This document shows, in pieces, positions 51,056 through 60,450 of a DNA stretch of 64,000 bases. Each line of letters opens with the position of its first letter. Positions within the stretch are counted from its first letter, which is position 1. The notes under the pieces are model-generated. The model was not told where the DNA came from, searched no databases, and was given only the letters and a program-made list of their open reading frames with translations. A program made the translations under genes and the position numbers. The stretch comes from Chryseobacterium tructae (lineage in GTDB: Bacteria > Bacteroidota > Bacteroidia > Flavobacteriales > Weeksellaceae), in contig NZ_JAUFQR010000003.1 of the NCBI RefSeq assembly GCF_030409875.1, positions 496,001 through 560,000 of the forward strand, given 5' to 3'.

Positions 51056-51298
51056 ATGAAAACAATGAAAAAACTTTTGAGAAAAGATTTATCCACCATC
51101 ATCGGAAATGGGATAATTGATAGCTGCCATATGGGTGGTGATTCTGCAAGTTGCTGGACGGACTGCGAATGCAGTTTCGGAAAAGCATGTCAACTGGATG
51201 ATGACGGAAATCCAGGAAAATGTGTTGGCAGCGGAAATCCAGGAGGTGGAGGTACTGGGTGTCTTCCTCCAAATGACTGTACAGAACAACCTTTTTAA
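51056..51298 (+). CDS. Bacteriocin-like small Cys-rich peptide
   Basis: An 80-residue precursor. The start MKTMKKLLRKDLSTIIGNG looks like a double-glycine-type leader (basic, amphipathic helix ending in a Gly motif), here GNG rather than GG. The mature part is Cys-, Gly- and Asp-rich (SCWTDCECSFGKAC, GNPGGGGTGC) with eight cysteines, so it may be disulfide bonded or modified. Bacteroidota carry many such peptides annotated bacteriocin-like; the function is not established. It has its own terminator. Start 51065 (MKKLL) is an alternative. Confidence 0.6.
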   Translation: MKTMKKLLRKDLSTIIGNGIIDSCHMGGDSASCWTDCECSFGKACQLDDDGNPGKCVGSGNPGGGGTGCLPPNDCTEQPF

Positions 51299-51318
51299 AA
51301 TTAAATAACAATTTATCG

Positions 51319-51344
51319 GAAGCTATAATAGCTTCCTTTTTTTT
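51319..51344 (+). terminator. Rho-independent terminator
   Basis: GGAAGC (51319-51324), loop TATAATA, GCTTCC (51331-51336), then eight T's. Confidence 0.85.
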
Positions 51345-51454
51345 CATCCAAAAACGGATTCTTGTCAAAGTATTTCTGCCGTTCATCAAATAAAATTTCA
51401 TCCAGCCTTCCGGGTTCGTTGTTTTGCATCAAATTTCTAACAATAATTAAAATT

Positions 51455-52050
51455 ATGAAACAACAATTTTTAGCATTCTGCTCTTTGTTATTATGCATTA
51501 CATGCTCTATGGACACTCAGGCTCAGCAAACTCCAGCTTTTCACTTCGGAATCAAAGGCGGAGCAAATTTTACAAAAACCTCAACGGAGTCTTCTTCCTT
51601 GGAAGGGAAATACGGTTTTGGTTATCAGGCAGGTGCTATGGCAAGATTGGATATTGGAAGCCTGTATGTACAAGGAGAAGCTTTGCTCAACAAAAGAAAA
51701 ACATCTTACGAAACAAAAGACAAAGAATCTGCAAAGCTAACATGGAACTCCATTGATGTTCCTGTAGTGATAGGATATAATTCATTAAAGCCGATGACTT
51801 TAACGTAAGAGCATTTGCTGGTGGTGTTTACAGCTATGCTTTCAACAATAAGTTATCAACCTCCGAATCAATACAGGAAGGCTTTAATAAATTTGATAAA
51901 TCCAATATTGGAGTGACAGGCGGAATAGGGATAGATTATAAAAACTTCACGGTAGATCTAAGGTACGAACATGGTCTATCCAACATCAGTAAGGAATTTA
52001 AATCCAAACCTCACAGCTTTAGCCTTGGAATTGGTTATTTCTTATTCTAA
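51455..52050 (+). CDS. Outer-membrane beta-barrel protein (frame broken near 51779)
   Basis: The frame opens MKQQFLAFCSLLLCITCSM, a signal sequence, then FHFGIKGGANFTKTS, the usual first strand of the PorT-like/outer-membrane beta-barrel family, and GYQAGAMARLDIGSLYVQGEALL. It breaks at 51779-51780; one added A gives VVIGYKFIKADDFNVRAFAGG and runs to LGIGYFLF at 52050, about 198 residues, the normal size. The paralogue at 12225 is intact. Its last strand ends in aromatic Phe, as outer-membrane proteins do. Confidence 0.8.
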
Positions 52051-52074
52051 AAACTTGAATTATCTTTGACTGAT

Positions 52075-52107
52075 TAGAAACTGTGAATTTACAGTTTCTA
52101 ATTTTTT
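52075..52107 (+). terminator. Rho-independent terminator
   Basis: TTAGAAACTGT pairs perfectly with ACAGTTTCTAA around GAATTT and is followed by six T's. Confidence 0.85.
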
Positions 52108-52131
52108 GTAAACCCTCTTCAGACTTCTCTC

Positions 52132-53184
52132 ATGACAAAACCCTTTGTTTTAAAAGAATACATATTTTCATTTATTTTTTGGCTTGTGTTTGGCTTTGTA
52201 CTCTGGTGTAATATTCAGGTTTCGGCAACAGGTTTATCAGCACTGATTCAGGCTATTATTATTGTAGTGAGTTCCTTCATATTCACTCATTTTCTTACCA
52301 ACACGTTACTTCCAAAGGCCTTGCGCGTAAAAAAAATGAAACGATTCCTTATTCAGGTAGCTATTATCACCCTGATTCTAAGTTTAATTTATGCTTTGGT
52401 ATTTACGTATGTTGATGAAGCCTATAAAGGAAATCTCCCTCCTTATTTTTCGGATCAGATCCCCATTTTATGGCGGGGATTTTATATGGCTTTACCTGCC
52501 TCTTTTTTGATCAATGGCTCTTCTTGCGGCATTAGGTTCTATCAGGAACATTCAAAAATCGAACGGGATCATATCCTTCTTCAGCAAGCTCACTTAGAAA
52601 ATCAGCTCAAATTGCTTCAGGATCAAATTAACCCACATGTTGTATTCAACATACTGAACCACATTCATATCCTGATGAAACATGATACGGAACTTGCAGA
52701 TTACTTACTGATGAAGTTTTCAGATATTCTACGGTATCAGTTATACCATTGCAATCAAAACCTCGTTTCCCTGGATAAAGAAATTGAATATCTTCAAAAC
52801 CTGATTGAGGTAGAAAAATTAAGATGGGGAAATGAATTAGATGTAAAATCTACATTGGAAATAAATGATAAAAAGGCACTTATAGCTCCCTTACTATTGG
52901 TTCCTTTTATTGAAAATGCCTTTAAATACGTTTGCAGACTTCCCGGACAAACCGGCTCTGTGAAAATCTTTTGTAAAGAAGAAAATGATACTCTTTTCTT
53001 CTATGTCGAAAATTCATATTCTGAAATAGCCGTTCATAAAAAGAAAGATGGAGGTATTGGGTTACAAAATGTACAGAAACGTTTGAAATTGCAATATCCC
53101 GATGCTTACGATCTTAAAATCGAGTCTGACAATCTTGTCTACAAAGTAACTTTAACCCTACAATTATCTGATAATGAGCAATAA
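52132..53184 (+). CDS. LytS-type sensor histidine kinase
   Basis: A 350-residue membrane kinase with four hydrophobic helices in the first ~140 residues (IFSFIFWLVFGFVLWC, ALIQAIIIVVSSFIF, QVAIITLILSLIYALV, GFYMALPASFLI). The His motif is LQDQINPHVVFNILNHIHIL: the family usually has PHFLFN, here PHVVFN. ATP-binding is supported by PLLLVPFIENAFKYV and GGIGLQNVQKRL. It overlaps the regulator gene by 11 bp, so they form a two-component pair. Signal unknown. Confidence 0.88.
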   Translation: MTKPFVLKEYIFSFIFWLVFGFVLWCNIQVSATGLSALIQAIIIVVSSFIFTHFLTNTLLPKALRVKKMKRFLIQVAIITLILSLIYALVFTYVDEAYKGNLPPYFSDQIPILWRGFYMALPASFLINGSSCGIRFYQEHSKIERDHILLQQAHLENQLKLLQDQINPHVVFNILNHIHILMKHDTELADYLLMKFSDILRYQLYHCNQNLVSLDKEIEYLQNLIEVEKLRWGNELDVKSTLEINDKKALIAPLLLVPFIENAFKYVCRLPGQTGSVKIFCKEENDTLFFYVENSYSEIAVHKKKDGGIGLQNVQKRLKLQYPDAYDLKIESDNLVYKVTLTLQLSDNEQ

Positions 53185-53908
53185 TATTCCTAAAATGAAA
53201 TGTCTGATTGTAGATGATGAGCCTTTGGCAAGATTCCATCTTAAAGAATTGGCAGATAAAATTGATTTCTTATCTGTAGAAGGAACTTATGCCACAGCAT
53301 TAGAAGCGGGTACAAAGGTAAAAGAAAGCGAAATAGACCTTCTTCTTCTGGACATTAATATGCCCTACCTGAATGGCATCGATTTCCTGGAACAACTTGA
53401 AAATCCTCCTTTATGTATTTTTACTACGGCTTATTCTGAGTATGCACTGGAAGGATTTCGCCTTCAGGTTGTGGATTACCTTTTAAAACCTATTGCGTTT
53501 AATCGTTTTTATCAGGCAGTCAATAAAGCGCAACAACAGTTTATCATCAATGAAAAATTAAAGAAAAATACTCCACTGGATGATCCTTTTCTGTATGTAA
53601 GGCAATCCGATAGCTTTATCAAGGTTTCCTGGGTAGATATTTTATTTATTGAGAGTATGCAAAACTATACCAAGCTGCATTTTAAGGATAAATCCCTGAT
53701 CATTCATCAAACCATGAAAGCAATAGAGGAATCCCTGCCTTCGGAGCATTTTTTCAGGATTCACAAATCATTCCTAATCAATATTACCCATATCGACATG
53801 ATCTCCGGAGGCCGCCTGTTTATCAATAAAACAGAGCTTCCTATTTCCCGCACCCGAAAAGAAGAATTACTCAACCAGGTAGTTTACAAGAAGTTAATTA
53901 GTAAATAA
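53174..53908 (+). CDS. LytTR-family response regulator
   Basis: A 244-residue partner of the preceding kinase. Receiver domain: DDEPLARFHLKEL (acidic pocket), LLLLDINMPYLNG (phospho-Asp), TAYSEYALEGF and VDYLLKPIAF (Lys). LytTR DNA-binding domain from ~145: FLYVRQSDSFIKVSWVDILFIESMQNY is its first part, then FFRIHKSFLINITHI and LPISRTRKEELL. Targets cannot be read from the sequence. Confidence 0.9.
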   Translation: MSNNIPKMKCLIVDDEPLARFHLKELADKIDFLSVEGTYATALEAGTKVKESEIDLLLLDINMPYLNGIDFLEQLENPPLCIFTTAYSEYALEGFRLQVVDYLLKPIAFNRFYQAVNKAQQQFIINEKLKKNTPLDDPFLYVRQSDSFIKVSWVDILFIESMQNYTKLHFKDKSLIIHQTMKAIEESLPSEHFFRIHKSFLINITHIDMISGGRLFINKTELPISRTRKEELLNQVVYKKLISK

Positions 53909-53993
53909 AAGAGAGAAGCCGGAAGATTTTGGGGGAATTATTCAAGTTAAAAAATAGATCAAATAAATACACTCCGGCCTCTTTTCTCCTATA

Positions 53994-54902
53994 TTAAGGC
54001 AAATTCCAGCGTAATGCTACAGCAGCATAGAAGGTACTGGAAAACTTAGGGTCTGCGATCTTTTTCTCTTTAAAGATGCTTTTGATCTTTCGGTCACTTT
54101 CTGTGAAACTTCTCATAAGAGTTGACCCGCCTGTTACTCCTATACTCAGCTTATCATTAATCTTTATTTCCGGTCTGAGACCCGCGGTGATCTGCTGATA
54201 ACCAAACATGATAGATTTGCCATCTTTATTCCTTTCTACAGTCATTCCGCTAAGGTTAACTACAGCTTTTAAGGTAAAGGCATCTGAAAACTGATATCCG
54301 GCTTCTGCTCCTTCTGGAAAATTAATTCTGAATTTGACCTTTCCATTGGTTTTCCAGTCGAAATAGATCCATGGCAGCACCATTGGAACCCCAAATGCTG
54401 TCGTCAATACCGGGCCTGCTCCCAAAGCAAGATTAGGATTAAAATGTCTGATAAAAACAATTCCTCCCTGTCCCAGAACGTCATCAAAGCTTATCTTTTC
54501 CATGTCAGTATATACCCCAACTGAAGCCATCATCATCATGCTCCATTTTTTCCCTAAGGGTCTCACATGTTGTAATCCAACCTGAGCGTTCAGCATCTGA
54601 TCAGGAAACAAAGGTGTTTCATAGTCCTTATGCGACATTTTTGCATAAGATCCACTCAGCAACATGGACCATGCTTTTACCTTCCCTTCTTTATCTTTTT
54701 TTATGGATAACGGAATACTCAGAGTAAGGTTTACTCTTTTAAAATCACTTTTAGAATTCGTCTTTACACTGTCTTCCGGACGGATATAATTAGAGGCTGG
54801 AATGTATTCTGTTTTAAGCTCAGCAGCAATTCCTGATTGGGCACTTACCCAGTATCCTAACGGCAACAGACAGCAAAAAGCCGTCAAAAGGTTCCTTTTC
54901 AT
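53994..54902 (-). CDS. DUF6268-type outer-membrane protein
   Basis: A 302-residue protein with signal peptide ending GYWVSAQ. The mature part is a beta barrel with long strands (RVNLTLSIPLSIKKDKEGKV, WSMLLSGSYAKMS, IVFIRHFNPNLALGAGPV) and the last strand FYAAVALRWNLP. It resembles DUF6268, a Bacteroidota outer-membrane family of unknown role. It converges with the LytTR gene; an imperfect inverted repeat (GCCGGA/TCCGGC) lies between them. Confidence 0.7.
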   Translation of the reverse strand: MKRNLLTAFCCLLPLGYWVSAQSGIAAELKTEYIPASNYIRPEDSVKTNSKSDFKRVNLTLSIPLSIKKDKEGKVKAWSMLLSGSYAKMSHKDYETPLFPDQMLNAQVGLQHVRPLGKKWSMMMMASVGVYTDMEKISFDDVLGQGGIVFIRHFNPNLALGAGPVLTTAFGVPMVLPWIYFDWKTNGKVKFRINFPEGAEAGYQFSDAFTLKAVVNLSGMTVERNKDGKSIMFGYQQITAGLRPEIKINDKLSIGVTGGSTLMRSFTESDRKIKSIFKEKKIADPKFSSTFYAAVALRWNLP

Positions 54903-54949
54903 ATTTTAAATTTTATGCAAAGAGAACCTTTTGACTATTTTTTACAAAA

Positions 54950-55178
54950 ATTACTTGATTAAGTGTGCGAATGGTATGACCAATAGAAACAATGAAATGA
55001 TAAAGCTCAATGAGCTGGAAGCCGGAAGAGGAAAGCTGGAAGTTACTATTGTGTTATTGAATAGCTGGAAGCTGTCATACCATTCAGTACTCCAATCCAA
55101 AACATCCTAAACAATGATTATTAGAAATTTATAAACACTTAACAACTTCCATCCTCCAGTTTCCCGCTTCCTTACTTA
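54950..55178. repeat. Interspersed GGAAGCTGGAAG-type intergenic repeat
   Basis: 55033-55050 (AAGCTGGAAGTTACTATT) is identical to 12895-12912; AGCTGGAAGCTG recurs nearby at 55061, and 55143-55175 holds the inverted relatives (CTTCCATCCTCCAG, CCCGCTTCC). Apart from these I see nothing in this gap. Confidence 0.5.
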
Positions 55179-56387
55179 TCAAGCAACTGATTGCTGCACT
55201 GTAGTTTTTTTACTCTTATAGATCTGATATCCAAACCATACTGCAACCAATGCCATTCCGGCACGAGTAACGACCATCGGAATGATAGAGCTCGCCTCTA
55301 AAAGACCTAATACTCCTGATATGACAAAAGTAACCATTAACTGCATGAAGCCTAATAACGCAGCAGCGGTACCTCTTCCCTCTTTAAAGGGAGATAAGGC
55401 ATGTGCTGAAGTAATAGGAAAAAGGATTCCGATAGCCAGCAGTGATAAATATAACAGGGCTATTTCCAGGGCTACAGATAGATTTTCAGCTGCGATCAGA
55501 ATATGCAGCGTACATACCACCAACAGCATCAATGTGGCTCCAAATAAAAGATCAGAATTACTGATTCTCTTAATCAATCTCGGTGTCATATAAGCCGCCG
55601 TAATTAAAGCTAATGAATTAAATGCGAAGATAAAACTAAAGGTCTCACTGGAAAATCCGTGAAGTTCCATAAATAAGAACGGAGCATTTGAAATATAGAT
55701 AATCAAAGAGGCAAAAGCAATACTTCCTACCATCATACTATTGATGAACTCCTTGTTGGAAATAATCATTTTCAGCTGATCTTTTAATCCTTTTTCGTCC
55801 TGCAGTTCATGATCGGGAAGACTGATTCTCGTATTTGTTTCCGGAACATATTTATACACCATAAAGAATGTAATTAATCCCATAATGCATAAGAAAGCAA
55901 ATGAACTGTTCCACCCCCAATATTTTAGAAATACACTTCCCAATAATGGTGCAACAATTGGTGCAATACCACTGATTTGAGATTGTTGGGCGAAAATAGT
56001 TACGGATTTTTGTTTATCATAAAGATCAATAATAATGGCTCTTCCGATCACAATTCCTGCACTTCCTCCAAATGCCTGTAAGAAGCGCATCGCCCATAAA
56101 ACATAAATATCTGAGGTAAAATAGATGGCTGTTGCTCCTATAATAAAAAGGAAAAGCCCGCAATACAACATCGGCTTACGTCCTGTTTTGTCTGATAAAG
56201 GGCCCCATAATAATTGCCCGATGGCAAATCCTGCAAAGAAAACCGAAATGGAGATCTGGATGTGCCCGATGTCGGTTTTAAAAATTTCAGCCATGCTTGG
56301 GAAAGCAGGAAGATAAAGATCTATACTTAAGGATTCTAACGTGTTGAGTAATGCTAAAATAAACACTACGATACCTAACTTCTTCAT
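55179..56387 (-). CDS. Bcr/CflA-type multidrug MFS transporter
   Basis: A 402-residue inner-membrane protein with twelve hydrophobic helices. The N-terminus LESLSIDLYLPAFPSMAEIF, MFS motif A (LLWGPLSDKTGRKPML, between TM2 and TM3) and GRAIIIDLYDKQK after TM4 are characteristic of the Bcr/CflA drug-proton antiporters (12-TMS). Substrates are not predictable. Upstream lies an AraC-type regulator on the same strand that may control it. Confidence 0.88.
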   Translation of the reverse strand: MKKLGIVVFILALLNTLESLSIDLYLPAFPSMAEIFKTDIGHIQISISVFFAGFAIGQLLWGPLSDKTGRKPMLYCGLFLFIIGATAIYFTSDIYVLWAMRFLQAFGGSAGIVIGRAIIIDLYDKQKSVTIFAQQSQISGIAPIVAPLLGSVFLKYWGWNSSFAFLCIMGLITFFMVYKYVPETNTRISLPDHELQDEKGLKDQLKMIISNKEFINSMMVGSIAFASLIIYISNAPFLFMELHGFSSETFSFIFAFNSLALITAAYMTPRLIKRISNSDLLFGATLMLLVVCTLHILIAAENLSVALEIALLYLSLLAIGILFPITSAHALSPFKEGRGTAAALLGFMQLMVTFVISGVLGLLEASSIIPMVVTRAGMALVAVWFGYQIYKSKKTTVQQSVA

Positions 56388-56558
56388 AAATTGTAAGCCT
56401 TCACAGGCGGTTTTTTTTCAGTGTGCAAAAATGCCTTAAAAAGTAAATGATTACAATAAAAGAACTGAAGGAAGTATAGGACAAAATGAAGATTAAAATA
56501 CTATAACAAATGAAAATTGTGAATTTAAAGCCTTTCTAATTGTAAATATTGAAGATTG

Positions 56559-57379
56559 TTATTTTTCATTATTCTTAAAGCTTTCAGGATTTTGACCTGA
56601 ATGTTTCTTAAAAAACCTTGAAAAATATGAAGCATCGTTAAAACCAAGTTTAAAAGCAATCTCTTTTACCGTAAGTGCTCCAAAGCTCAGTTCTCTTTTG
56701 GCTTCCAGGATTAGCCGTTGGTTGATCATTCTTTTCACCGTTGTCCCTCTTAAAAGGCGTACAATATCATTCAGGTGATGGGTACTTATCTTTAGCTTTT
56801 CAGCATAAAAAGCCGTTTCCTTGTGTAATATATAATTTTTTTCGATGAGTGCTATCAAGTCTTGAACACGTTGACGGTCATTCAATAAAGGTTCTTGTGG
56901 ATTAATCTGTTCTCCAATGATGATACAGAATGCTTTCAGATAAGCCTTTAAAGTTCAGTCCTTGCTGTTCCTTTGTATTCCTGCTCAATAAGTGATATAA
57001 GTGTACTGCAGGTTTTTTCATTGTTAAGATCTAAAAAAAACGGAAGCTCTCCTCCTGTGAGTACGGATTCAATATCGCAGGCTTCATTAAAAATTTCACG
57101 GCTTATTGCCATGGCGTAGCCCTCCTCGCCTTCTACTTTCATATTGAATGCCTGGCCTGGTGCGATAATACAGATCTGATTGTTCTCAAGTTTGTAACTT
57201 TCAAAATCCAGCTCTAAACGGCTATTTTCATAGACTTCTTTGAACCAGATGATTTCAAAAAAATTATGCCTGTGAACATCATGAAAATTCTCAGGGCCTG
57301 CTGCACTCAATGTACTCATCTGAAATTCTTCAGACGTAAGATGATGCATCGGTATTTCTTTTTCTAGTGTAATCATCAC
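56559..57379 (-). CDS. AraC-family transcriptional regulator (frame broken near 56951)
   Basis: Frames 57379-56948 (143 aa) and 56885-56559 (108 aa) join when one T is added opposite 56950-56952 (RTELLKAYLKAFCIIIGEQ), giving about 274 residues. The N-terminal half is a cupin-like sensing domain with HRHNFFEIIWF (ligand-binding His pair) and NNQICIIAPGQAFNM. The C-terminal part has two helix-turn-helix motifs (FYAEKLKISTHHLNDIVR; VKEIAFKLGFNDASYFSRFFKKHSGQNPESF). It probably senses a small molecule and controls the neighbouring MFS exporter. Confidence 0.82.
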
Positions 57380-57408
57380 TGTCTTCTTAAAATAGGTAAG
57401 CTATAAAC

Positions 57409-57440
57409 AAAAACCACAGCAAAAAAAGTGCTGCGGTTTT
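57409..57440 (-). terminator. Rho-independent terminator of thiL
   Basis: On the minus strand, AACCGCAGCA pairs with TGCTGTGGTT (one G-U) around a T-rich loop and is followed by T's, 27 bp after the thiL stop. Confidence 0.8.
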
Positions 57441-57466
57441 CTACAATATTTAAAATTAAATAAATT

Positions 57467-58528
57467 TTATCCGTTCTGGTTTCCTAAAAAGGCGTCCCAT
57501 CCCTGAGCAGTAAGAGCAACTAATTGGTTTGATCCTCTTGCTACCATAAAGTTTCCTTCTTCTTTTTCAACCGCATGGCCGATAATGGTAAAATCCGGAT
57601 GGTTTTTCATTTTATCAAAATCATTTGGAGAAATGGTGAACAGCAATTCATAATCTTCGCCGCCGCTTAAAGCAGTCACTACAGGGTTTAAGTTCATTTC
57701 ATCTGCTGTAGAGATCGTAAGGTTATCCAATGGAACTTTTTCTTCATACAGTCTGAATCCTACTTTAGACTGATCTGAAAGGTGAAGGATTTCCGAAGCC
57801 AGCCCGTCAGAAATATCAATCATAGAAGTTGGTTTAATATCCAGTTCTTCTAAAATCGTTTTAACGTCTGTTCTTGCTTCAGGTTTCAGCTGTCTTTCCA
57901 GAATATAGTCATACCCTTCCATTTCAGGTTGCATATTTGGATTTGCCAGGTAAACGGCATGCTCTCTTTCCAGAATCTGTAATCCCATGTATGCACCCCC
58001 TAAATCACCGGTCACTACAAGAAGATCATTTGGTTTTGCACCACTTCTCTTCACAATATTTTCATCAGTTTCAATTCCTACAGCAGTAATGCTCATTACT
58101 AATCCTGCGTTGGAACTTGTAGTATCTCCACCAATAAGGTCTACTTTATATCTCGCACATGCTGCTTGAATTCCCGCATAGATTTCTTCTAAAGCTTCCA
58201 CCGGAAAGCGGTTAGAAACAGCAAGAGTAACCAAAATTTGCGTAGGAACCGCATTCATGGCAGCAATATCACTTAGGTTTACGACTACCGCTTTATACCC
58301 TAAATGCTTTAATGGAACGTATCCTAAATTAAAATGTACCCCTTCCGCCAGCACATCTGTAGTAAGAACTACTTTTTTATTGCCAGGGTTAACCACTGCC
58401 GCATCATCTCCTACTCCAAGCTCCGAAGACTCATTGGATAAAGGAAAGTGTTCTGTTAAATGCTTAATCAGACCGAATTCTCCTAATTTTGAAATGGGCG
58501 TCAGCTCCTGTGATTTATCTTCAAACAT
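57467..58528 (-). CDS. thiL: Thiamine-monophosphate kinase
   Basis: Cytoplasmic ATP-dependent kinase that phosphorylates thiamine monophosphate to the active cofactor thiamine diphosphate. The PurM-like fold is recognisable: GVGDDAAVVNPGNKKVVLTTD (nucleotide/metal loop), VDLIGGDTTSS, VVTGDLGGAYMGL, MIDISDGLASE and ALSGGEDYELLFT. Length 353 is normal for this group. Single gene with its own terminator. Confidence 0.93.
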   Translation of the reverse strand: MFEDKSQELTPISKLGEFGLIKHLTEHFPLSNESSELGVGDDAAVVNPGNKKVVLTTDVLAEGVHFNLGYVPLKHLGYKAVVVNLSDIAAMNAVPTQILVTLAVSNRFPVEALEEIYAGIQAACARYKVDLIGGDTTSSNAGLVMSITAVGIETDENIVKRSGAKPNDLLVVTGDLGGAYMGLQILEREHAVYLANPNMQPEMEGYDYILERQLKPEARTDVKTILEELDIKPTSMIDISDGLASEILHLSDQSKVGFRLYEEKVPLDNLTISTADEMNLNPVVTALSGGEDYELLFTISPNDFDKMKNHPDFTIIGHAVEKEEGNFMVARGSNQLVALTAQGWDAFLGNQNG

Positions 58529-58609
58529 GATTTTTTGTATTAATGTTCAATGTAAAAAGTATGAATGATTTAAAAATTACTTCTCAAACTTTAAACCTTG
58601 AACTTTGAA

Positions 58610-59104
58610 TTATTTTGTAAATTCTGCCGGATCAATATTGTGTGGATGGAAAGGAAGCTTTTTGAAGTCTTCTTTTGATAACACCACTGTTTCTGAGCTT
58701 TTGTATTTATTCATTGCTTCCACTACATCATCTGGTGGAGTGGTCATTTTTCTCAACATCATATCGATCCATACGCCTGTTGCCTCTGCAGTTGCACAGT
58801 GCATCCCGTCCGGAGTATAAAATTTATGTACGAAACGGTAGATAGAAGAATCATCAGAACATCCGTCTATTTCTACACTTACAATAACTATCTGGTCAGC
58901 ATAGATCTCCTTGAAGAAAGAGTATCTTTCGTGTAGGATAACAGGACCGATTCCCCATCTGCTTAATTGGGTAACTCCCATTTTTTCCTTGGTCATAAAG
59001 GCCATTCTGGCTTGTGCACAGTATTGTACATATGATGAATTGGCTAAGTGTTTGTTGGCGTCAAGGTCGCTCCAACGTACTTCAAATTTATGGTAGAAAA
59101 TCAT
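58610..59104 (-). CDS. Acyl-CoA thioesterase, 4HBT hot-dog fold
   Basis: Beginning at the ATG at 59104 (MIFYHKFEVRWSDLDANKHL) gives about 164 residues; the longer frame adds a non-conserved tail. RWSDLDANKHLANSSYVQY is the 4-hydroxybenzoyl-CoA thioesterase motif, with the Asp-x-x-x-H pair at the active site; SVEIDGCSDDSSIYRFVHKF and CATAEATGVWIDM are the central strands. It hydrolyses acyl-CoA thioesters; substrate chain length unknown. Confidence 0.82.
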   Translation of the reverse strand: MIFYHKFEVRWSDLDANKHLANSSYVQYCAQARMAFMTKEKMGVTQLSRWGIGPVILHERYSFFKEIYADQIVIVSVEIDGCSDDSSIYRFVHKFYTPDGMHCATAEATGVWIDMMLRKMTTPPDDVVEAMNKYKSSETVVLSKEDFKKLPFHPHNIDPAEFTK

Positions 59105-59219
59105 ACTGAAATCGTTTTTGGTATAATTAAAAATTATAATCTTCAAAAATACTCAAATAAGATGGTTTATAAAAATTGTACTTTTGAAAAAATAATCTTC
59201 AGCATAGGATTACATAGAC

Positions 59220-60422
59220 ATGAAACAGATCATCATTATCGGAGGCGGTGCTGCAGGCTTTTTCTGCGCATCTAACCTCGACGAAAAAAAATACAGAATT
59301 ACAATTTTAGAACAGAACTCGGATGTCCTTCAGAAAGTTAAAATTTCCGGAGGCGGACGATGTAATGTTACTCATGCCTGCTTTGACCCAAGAGAATTGG
59401 TACAGTTCTACCCTCGTGGAAACAAAGAATTACTGAGCGTATTTTCTAAATTCCAGCCAGGAGACACGATGGAATGGTTTGATCAGCGTAATGTTCCTTT
59501 GAAAATAGAAAATGACAACAGGACTTTTCCTGAAAGCAATTCTTCACAAACGATCATCAATACATTTTTGAATGAAGCTCAAAAGAAAAATGTAATAGTA
59601 CAAACAAAATGCACTGTAAAAGAAATTGTGAAACAGGAGGAAAAATATCTTGTAAAAACCAATTCCGGTGATTTTGAGGCAGATTATATCGTATATACTA
59701 CCGGGAGTTCGCCTAAATCTTTAAAAATGGTTGAAAATCTGGGTCATAAGATTGTTGATCTTGTTCCTTCTCTTTTTACATTTAATATTAAAGATGACCT
59801 TTTAAAAGACCTTCCAGGAACTAGCTTTGAAAATGCGGGTATTTCGATTCCAAAATTAAAAACCGACGAAAGCGGCCCCTTATTGATTACCCATTGGGGA
59901 CTTTCCGGGCCAGCTGTCCTGAAGATCTCTGCATGGGAAGCCATTAGTCTGGCGAAAGTTAAATACAACTTTGAAATTGAAGTCAATTTTGTGTCTATAG
60001 CATTGGATGATGCGGAGGAAATTTTCCAGAACTTCAAGCAAAGTAATCCTAAAAAGACCATCGGACAATCGAAAATTTTCGATATTACGAATAGATTCTG
60101 GCAGAAGATCTTAGAGATCTCAAAAGTTGATCTCAATAAACAGGTGGCCAATGTCTCAGGAAAAGAAATGCAGAAAATCCTTGAAAATCTTTGTAAGAAA
60201 AAATTTCAGGTGACCGGAAAATCGACATTCAAAGATGAATTTGTAACCGCAGGAGGTATTGATTTAAAGGAAATTAACTTTAAAAACATGTCTTCAAAAC
60301 TTCTTCCTAATTTTTATATTGCCGGAGAAGTTTTAAATATAGATGCTGTAACCGGAGGTTTTAATTTTCAGGCATGCTGGAGTGAGGGATGGCTGATTGC
60401 ACAGGATTTAAATTCTCTATAA
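59220..60422 (+). CDS. HI0933/BaiN-type flavoprotein oxidoreductase
   Basis: A 400-residue FAD protein. IIIGGGAAGFFCA at the N-terminus is the dinucleotide-binding loop, KISGGGRCNVTHA is the FAD-linked signature of the HI0933/YhiN family, and the C-terminal FYIAGEVLNIDAVTGGFNFQACWSEG closes the FAD site. The family's natural reaction is unclear except for a few members that act on steroid or bile-acid derivatives. It diverges from the thioesterase gene; an exact -7 box TACTTTTG is at 59179-59186. Confidence 0.85.
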   Translation: MKQIIIIGGGAAGFFCASNLDEKKYRITILEQNSDVLQKVKISGGGRCNVTHACFDPRELVQFYPRGNKELLSVFSKFQPGDTMEWFDQRNVPLKIENDNRTFPESNSSQTIINTFLNEAQKKNVIVQTKCTVKEIVKQEEKYLVKTNSGDFEADYIVYTTGSSPKSLKMVENLGHKIVDLVPSLFTFNIKDDLLKDLPGTSFENAGISIPKLKTDESGPLLITHWGLSGPAVLKISAWEAISLAKVKYNFEIEVNFVSIALDDAEEIFQNFKQSNPKKTIGQSKIFDITNRFWQKILEISKVDLNKQVANVSGKEMQKILENLCKKKFQVTGKSTFKDEFVTAGGIDLKEINFKNMSSKLLPNFYIAGEVLNIDAVTGGFNFQACWSEGWLIAQDLNSL

Positions 60423-60450
60423 CAATCACTAAAAATAAGGATAACGACAC

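Noticed and set aside
57380..58600. TPP riboswitch near thiL
   Set aside because: I found no CTGAGA/ACCTGA-like THI-box before the ATG at 58528.
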